64,000 nt of DNA from Balneatrix alpica DSM 16621. Its GTDB lineage: Bacteria > Pseudomonadota > Gammaproteobacteria > Pseudomonadales > Balneatricaceae. The notes under the pieces are model-generated. The model did not search any database. It was not told the DNA's origin and saw nothing but the letters and a program-made list of their open reading frames with translations. Positions 59,577 through 64,000 of the stretch are shown one piece after another. The DNA lies in the NCBI RefSeq assembly GCF_000619885.1, contig NZ_KK211041.1:1-64000 (forward strand), given 5' to 3'. Numbering within the stretch: the first letter of the stretch is position 1; each line of letters opens with the position of its first letter. Position numbers and translations under genes: made by a program.

Positions 59577-60644
59577 ATGAAAACCATTAAGACGCTTATT
59601 GCCTCTGCGCTTGTCAGTGGCGCATTGCTGGCACCCTTGGCTCATGCTGCGGAAATAACTTGGAAAGTGCCCTCCTCAGTCCCGGAAGGATCATTTTTCT
59701 ATAACAACTTTCTTAAGCGCTTTGCTGATCACGTTGGCAGCATGACCAACGATAAACTCAACATTCGCCCCTTCGGTGCAGGTGTGGTAGTGCCTGCCTT
59801 TAAGGTTTATGAGTCGGTACAGGAAGGAGTGGTAGAGGCAGGTCATTCTACCCCCAGTTATTTAGTCAACCAGGATCCAACCAACGCTATTTTTGCGGGC
59901 TTCCCTGGGGGAATGTCTCCTGAAGCAACCATTGCTTGGCTATATGAAGACGGTGGGGCAAAGCGTATGCAGGATTACCGCCGCGAAAAGATGGGGCTGC
60001 ATAGCCTGATTGTTGGCGTCGGTACATCTGAAGTGTTGGCTCATGCCAATAAGCCAATTCATAACATTGAAGATTTCGCCAATCTGAAATATCGCACCTC
60101 CGGTGCATGGGCGGGGGTGCTGAAAGACTACTTAAATGGGGTGCCTACGGTGGTGCCACCGGGTGAAATTTATACGCTGCTGCAACGTAAGGGCGTGGAT
60201 GCAGTGGAGTGGGCTACGCCGGGATCTAACTTATCGGAAGGCTTCCATGAAGTTGCGCCTTATATCGTGGTGCCAGGCATTCATCAGCCTACTTTCGTTT
60301 GGGAAGTAGTGGTCAAAGCAGAAAACTGGGACAAGCTCTCACCTGAGTTACAAGCGCAAATTGAAGCTGCCGCACGCTTAACCACGTTGGAAGCCGTGTG
60401 GAGCTTTGCTAATGCCGACATCGGCGCGATGGACAAATACCGCGATTTTGGGGCGCAGATTATTACCCTGGAGAAACCGGTACTTGACCAAATTCGCGGC
60501 TATGGCCAGCAGTGGATGAAGGCTCGCGCTCAAGAGCAAGCTGAGAGTGGAAATGAGGCAATGAACACCATTCTTGATGAGTACCTGTCTTACCAGGCGG
60601 CCTGGAGTCGCAACTCCAGTATTTTTGTTCGTGACGCCAACTAA
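59577..60644 (+). CDS. TRAP transporter substrate-binding protein (DctP family)
   Basis: From ATG 59577, 355 residues with a signal peptide (cleavage near AHA-AE). The DctP-type binding fold shows LKYRTSGAWAGVLKDYLNGV (including the carboxylate-binding Arg) and QRKGVDAVEWATPGSNLSEG. It captures a carboxylic acid, perhaps a 2-oxo acid by similarity to TakP-like proteins. First gene of a three-gene TRAP operon. Confidence 0.9.
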   Translation: MKTIKTLIASALVSGALLAPLAHAAEITWKVPSSVPEGSFFYNNFLKRFADHVGSMTNDKLNIRPFGAGVVVPAFKVYESVQEGVVEAGHSTPSYLVNQDPTNAIFAGFPGGMSPEATIAWLYEDGGAKRMQDYRREKMGLHSLIVGVGTSEVLAHANKPIHNIEDFANLKYRTSGAWAGVLKDYLNGVPTVVPPGEIYTLLQRKGVDAVEWATPGSNLSEGFHEVAPYIVVPGIHQPTFVWEVVVKAENWDKLSPELQAQIEAAARLTTLEAVWSFANADIGAMDKYRDFGAQIITLEKPVLDQIRGYGQQWMKARAQEQAESGNEAMNTILDEYLSYQAAWSRNSSIFVRDAN

Positions 60645-60654
60645 CTCAGTCGCC

Positions 60655-60672
60655 AGGGCGCTGTGGCGCCCT
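60655..60672 (+). promoter_or_regulatory. Intercistronic hairpin between dctP and dctQ
   Basis: A perfect 7-bp stem AGGGCGC / GCGCCCT with loop TGTG lies between the binding protein and permease genes. Such stems often protect the upstream mRNA and raise binding protein levels over permease. Confidence 0.5.
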
Positions 60673-60687
60673 TGTGAGGCTTTATTT

Positions 60688-61221
60688 ATGCGCAATGCCC
60701 ACAAGTATCTCGATCATGTTTCTATTTTTCTTGGCCAGGTTGCCATGTTGCTGGTCTGTTTACTGGTTGGCTCTATGTTGTTTGAGGTAGCAGCACGCTA
60801 TGTATTTCAAGCACCGACCCTTTGGGCATTTGATCTGTCGTATATGTTTAATGGCAGTTTGTTTTTGCTGGCAGGGGCTTATTCGCTAAAGCATGAGGCG
60901 CATGTCCGTATCGACTTTTTATCGCGGCAATTACCCATCGTTATCCAACAAAATCTTAATGGGCTGGTTTATGCCTTTTTAGCGGGCCCTGCTTTTGCGG
61001 TATTTGCCTGGATCGCCACAGAAAAGACATACAAAGCTTATCTAACCGGTGAGGTTGAAAGTACCAGTCCCTGGGCACCTCTGATTTGGCCATTTTATGC
61101 AGCGTTGGCGATAGGGCTGATCGCCTTTACCTTGCAGCTGTACCTGGAGGCTAGCAAGTTTATGTTGCGAGTCGCGGCTCCGGGGCACTGTGCAGAAGCA
61201 GGAGATGTGTCCCATGATTGA
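60688..61221 (+). CDS. TRAP transporter small permease (DctQ family)
   Basis: From ATG 60688, 177 residues with four membrane helices (MLLVCLLVGSMLFEVAARYV; SLFLLAGAYSLKHEAHVRID is the family motif). It forms the small membrane subunit. It overlaps the DctM gene by 8 nt. Confidence 0.92.
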   Translation: MRNAHKYLDHVSIFLGQVAMLLVCLLVGSMLFEVAARYVFQAPTLWAFDLSYMFNGSLFLLAGAYSLKHEAHVRIDFLSRQLPIVIQQNLNGLVYAFLAGPAFAVFAWIATEKTYKAYLTGEVESTSPWAPLIWPFYAALAIGLIAFTLQLYLEASKFMLRVAAPGHCAEAGDVSHD

Positions 61222-62530
61222 GCTGATTCCAGTATGGATGTTTATCGCTCTTTTCACCTTTGTGTTTATGGGTATTCCGGTTGCACTCTCACTTATTATC
61301 GTTGCGACCGGTTTTGGAATAATGGTATTTGGCGATAGTGCCTTTTTGCAGCTGTATGGCGCTATTTTGCATACGGCTTCTAACTTTACCTTGTCGGCTA
61401 TTCCCCTGTTTATTCTGATGGGAGCAATTCTTGAGCAAACAGGTTTAGCGTTGCGTTTATTTAACGCACTACAGTTGTGGATGGGACGTTTTCCCGGTGG
61501 TCTGGCATTAGCCACCATCACCATGTGCGCCATTTTTGCTGCGGCATCCGGTGTGGTAGGGGCAGTGGAAATTGTGGTGGGGATGATGGCGTTACCGGCA
61601 ATGAGCAAGTACCGCTATGACCAGGGGCTGATGGCTGGCACCGTGTGTGCGGGGGGATCATTAGGCACCATTATTCCGCCTTCTATCGTGGTAGTGGTGT
61701 ACTCCTCTATGGCGCAGCTATCAATTGGCCAGTTGTTTGCTGCCAGTGTGATTCCCGGTTTGCTGATGGTGGTTTTGTTTATGGTGTATGTGTTGATTGC
61801 CTGCCGAATCAACAAAACTTTGGGGCCTCCTGCAAATGAAAGCGACTCCGTCAGCACTCACGAAAAAATACGGCTGACATTATCGGCGATTATTCCCCCG
61901 GTGTTGTTGATTGCGGCGGTACTCGGCTCATTGCTGCTGGGGATTGCCTCGCCAACAGAGGCGGCGGCAGTGGGGGCGGCTGGGGCTGCAATCCTAGCAT
62001 TGGCATTCCGAGAACTGAGCTGGGCTAAGTTTGTCAGTGCGTTGCAAACTACCATCAAAATTACTGCCATGATCATGCTCATTGTGATGGGTGGCACCAT
62101 GTTCACCAGTATTTTTGCTGTCGCTGGTGGTGGTTGGATGATCTCTGACTGGGTCGATAGCCTGGATATGGGCACTTATGGCTTGATCTTCTTTTTGATG
62201 GCAGTGGTATTTGTTGCCGGTTTTGTACTGGACTGGATTTCAGTTGTGCTCATTTTTGTGCCTATTTTTACTCCGCTGGTTAAAGCGGCAGGCATTGATC
62301 CTATCTGGTTTGCTGTGATGTTTATGGTGGTTATTCAAACTTCCTACCTGACTCCTCCCATGGCACCTTCGATTTTTTACTTGAAGTCGATCGCACCGCC
62401 GGAGATGACTTACCGGCATATGTATAAAGGAGTGGTGCCCTTTGTGCTGCTGCAGTTATTAGTCTTGGCAATTGTGGTATTGGTGCCAGAGGCCGCGACT
62501 TACCTACCAAGCTTAATCAGTGCCCGGTAA
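61214..62530 (+). CDS. TRAP transporter large permease (DctM family)
   Basis: From ATG 61214, 438 residues and about 12 membrane helices. Motifs AIPLFILMGAILEQTGLALR, GTVCAGGSLGTIIPPSIVVV and FLDW-like VLDWISVVLIFVPIF are typical of DctM. It is the sodium-driven carrier unit of the operon. A long imperfect hairpin follows near 62560-62606. Confidence 0.94.
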   Translation: MIELIPVWMFIALFTFVFMGIPVALSLIIVATGFGIMVFGDSAFLQLYGAILHTASNFTLSAIPLFILMGAILEQTGLALRLFNALQLWMGRFPGGLALATITMCAIFAAASGVVGAVEIVVGMMALPAMSKYRYDQGLMAGTVCAGGSLGTIIPPSIVVVVYSSMAQLSIGQLFAASVIPGLLMVVLFMVYVLIACRINKTLGPPANESDSVSTHEKIRLTLSAIIPPVLLIAAVLGSLLLGIASPTEAAAVGAAGAAILALAFRELSWAKFVSALQTTIKITAMIMLIVMGGTMFTSIFAVAGGGWMISDWVDSLDMGTYGLIFFLMAVVFVAGFVLDWISVVLIFVPIFTPLVKAAGIDPIWFAVMFMVVIQTSYLTPPMAPSIFYLKSIAPPEMTYRHMYKGVVPFVLLQLLVLAIVVLVPEAATYLPSLISAR

Positions 62531-62827
62531 TGGCAAGATAACTGCTTTTGCTCTGACTCAGATGGCCCCTATTTGCATGATTTTTTCAGGCGAGTAGGGG
62601 CTATCGTACGTTAGGTGGGTTGGATGAACAGCCTAGGCTTTTGCACCCTTTATCAAGCTGCCAGACGCTGGCGTGAGCCACACTTGCGCTTACCCCGTGA
62701 TTGCTAATTCCGCTTTGCTGGGGGAGGTTGGAGAAGTCGTAGGCGCCCTGCAGCTTTGTGCTCGTATCCATGCTCCCGCGTGGATACGCATACGGAACTT
62801 CGCCCACTCCTTGAACGGATGGCGTAG

Positions 62828-62854
62828 GTTGGAAAAGCCGTAGGGCCTTCCAAC
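62828..62854. repeat. REP-like hairpin, copy 1
   Basis: GTTGGAA and TTCCAAC flank a short GC-rich centre. It is preceded by GTAG, as in the inverted neighbouring copy (CTAC). Confidence 0.6.
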
Positions 62855-62885
62855 ATAGCTGCTATGCCAGATCGCGCAATACTCT

Positions 62886-62917
62886 GTTGGATGGCGCCGC
62901 GTGGCGGCTTATCCAAC
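62886..62917. repeat. REP-like hairpin, copy 2
   Basis: GTTGGAT / ATCCAAC with inner stem GCCGC / GCGGC and loop near GTG. The sequence AGGTTGGATAAGCCGCC on the minus strand resembles scattered palindromic repeats of gammaproteobacteria. Confidence 0.65.
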
Positions 62918-63035
62918 CTACATCCGGTGCTTGTGGTGACGCTCCCAGAGAGTAGAGGGGCTAATAGGTGGCTGAATCAACGACTTATTTCCCGATAATG
63001 CTGCATTCCAAGCAGTGTATTGTTGGTTGGTATGC

Positions 63036-63055
63036 TAGCAGTGCGCGCACTGCTA
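63036..63055. repeat. Perfect 20-bp palindrome
   Basis: TAGCAGTGCGCGCACTGCTA is self-complementary over all 20 bases. It could be an operator, a recombination site or a hairpin; context does not decide. Confidence 0.7.
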
Positions 63056-63260
63056 CCAAAGGGCCCTGGCATTTTTGGCAAAACTGGACGAATATCAACC
63101 CATTAGGGAAGGCGAGCAGCAAGATGCCCCACATGTGAATTTTTCACAGAGGAAATTAGTTATGCTTAAGTATTAAATGATTTTCTTAAAATTTTTTAAC
63201 TTTGTTTGGGGCGCAAATAAGTATACTTAGAATGAAGTGTTAGCCGTAAGGGATACAGTC

Positions 63261-63947
63261 ATGCTTGCGAAATTAATTCCATATGCTGGTAGATGGAAAA
63301 AAATGAGTTTAATTGAAAAAATTGGTTGTGCTGGAAGCGTTGCAACCATATTGGGAGTAATGATTCAGATAAGTTTTTTGATGCTAAATGATGATACTGA
63401 AATGCTACCTTCGGAGAAGCTAGTTATAGACTCTCATAAGACGAAAATTGTAATTGATAGAATTGAGTTAAAAAGTTTTTACAAGGTTAACGAGCCTTAT
63501 GTGGTAATGGTAATAAAAAATATCTCAGATGTTACGGCAAGAAATGTAAGTGTTTCATTTGTTTCGGATTCAGGAGAGATTTTTGCACAACAAGATGGTG
63601 TTCGAGAGTTGTGGCGCCATAAAAATCTTGCCATTGAAAGTCAAAAAGAAGCATATATACCTGTGGCTCCACTTTCTGAATATACGGAAGAGATTTCTGA
63701 GAAAAATCGGAATGCTAAACTTCTAAAATTTAGACTTCCAGATGTTGCAGAAGCACCCTTTGAAATTAATAGTCAGGTGTGCGGAAACGACCAAGATATT
63801 ATTGGTTGTAGCTATGAAACGATACAGCGCTCAACAGTTGTTAATATATCATACGAGTCAATTTTTAATGAAAAAATATCTCAGCTTGAACAATGGTTTA
63901 ATATATTTTTGTTAGGTGAGCCGCAAATTTCAAGAGGAAGTGGATGA
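63261..63947 (+). CDS. AT-rich hypothetical membrane-anchored protein
   Basis: From ATG 63261 (AAGGGA 8 nt upstream; GTG 63237 also possible), 228 residues. One membrane helix near residues 22-42 (GCAGSVATILGVMIQISFLM) is followed by a soluble beta-rich domain with EPYVVMVIKNISDVTARNVS, a segment typical of Ig-like or DUF-type exported domains. The gene is clearly lower in GC and uses AT-ending codons unlike its neighbours, which suggests horizontal transfer. Function unknown. Confidence 0.65.
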   Translation: MLAKLIPYAGRWKKMSLIEKIGCAGSVATILGVMIQISFLMLNDDTEMLPSEKLVIDSHKTKIVIDRIELKSFYKVNEPYVVMVIKNISDVTARNVSVSFVSDSGEIFAQQDGVRELWRHKNLAIESQKEAYIPVAPLSEYTEEISEKNRNAKLLKFRLPDVAEAPFEINSQVCGNDQDIIGCSYETIQRSTVVNISYESIFNEKISQLEQWFNIFLLGEPQISRGSG

Positions 63948-64000
63948 CAAAAAATACACGTATCAATTTGCTCCGTGCTTCAATTTTTCTCTGAGTTGGG

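Larger units (their letters stand above)
62531..63260. other. Gene-free intergenic region with repeats
   Basis: About 730 bp without a credible gene. It contains at least two REP-like hairpins (62828-62917), related partial copies of GTTGGA near 62615 and 62728, a 20-bp palindrome, and an AT-rich stretch just before the last gene. Confidence 0.6.

Noticed and set aside
1-64000. CRISPR arrays, insertion sequences and prophage genes
   Set aside because: No regularly spaced repeats, transposase, integrase or phage structural gene could be seen.

Overview
The window looks like a piece of a chromosome of a marine or halotolerant gammaproteobacterium, close to the Oceanospirillales/Pseudomonas side of the class. 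The evidence is a Pseudomonas-like 5S rRNA, a tmRNA whose tag reads ANDDNYALAA, an ExbB/ExbD/TonB operon with a DUF3450 protein, glycine betaine uptake and demethylation genes, and tripartite tricarboxylate and TRAP transporters. Base composition is moderately GC-rich and even, except for an AT-rich hypothetical gene at the right edge. I saw no insertion sequence, prophage, CRISPR array or ordinary tRNA gene.

Layout. 1-2.1 kb: end of an rRNA operon (5S and terminator), a secreted ComEA-like helix-hairpin-helix protein, a pentanucleotide repeat, ssrA (tmRNA) and a cold-shock gene with a long leader. 2-6.4 kb: a secreted hypothetical protein, a DUF2868 / GTPase-DUF3482 membrane pair with a DUF2058 protein, and an Lrp regulator divergent from leuA (6.7-8.4 kb). 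8.4-14.5 kb: two tandem paralogous periplasmic proteins, aceB, a RutR-type TetR regulator with a perfect palindromic operator, moaA, an acetyltransferase and a response regulator with a degenerate receiver. 14.7-19.8 kb: a probably Fur-regulated TonB energising operon. 19.8-24.3 kb: SDR, AraC regulator, DMT exporter, trhO, GNAT. 24.4-29.4 kb: glycine betaine module (BCCT transporter, gbcA, gbcB). 29.5-31 kb: an H-NOX/histidine kinase pair whose H-NOX domain lacks the canonical heme-binding residues. 31-42.8 kb: Sel1 lipoprotein, coiled-coil exported protein, tctDE with a solute-binding protein, tctCBA, an AbrB-family membrane protein, a diguanylate cyclase and tpx.

The most unusual region is 44.2-53.2 kb. 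It holds a complete deazaflavin coenzyme F420 pathway (cofG, cofH, cofD, cofC, cofE), an NADPH:F420 oxidoreductase-like gene and a luciferase-like F420-dependent oxidoreductase in one operon. A RutR-family regulator lies just upstream, and an M20-type amidohydrolase of the beta-ureidopropionase/N-carbamoyl-amino-acid hydrolase group is transcribed divergently. Boxes resembling the E. coli RutR consensus (TTGACCA-N2-TGGTCAA) lie in pairs in front of both the hydrolase and cofG. I infer a RutR-controlled, F420-dependent route for pyrimidine or related ureide catabolism. This is a hypothesis, not something the sequence proves.

53.2-63 kb carries a LysE exporter, PPK2, a PhoD-like phosphatase, a Ca2+/Na+ antiporter, a GST, a GNAT and a TRAP transporter operon. 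It is followed by about 700 bp of gene-free DNA with REP-like hairpins and a 20-bp perfect palindrome, and then the AT-rich orphan gene.
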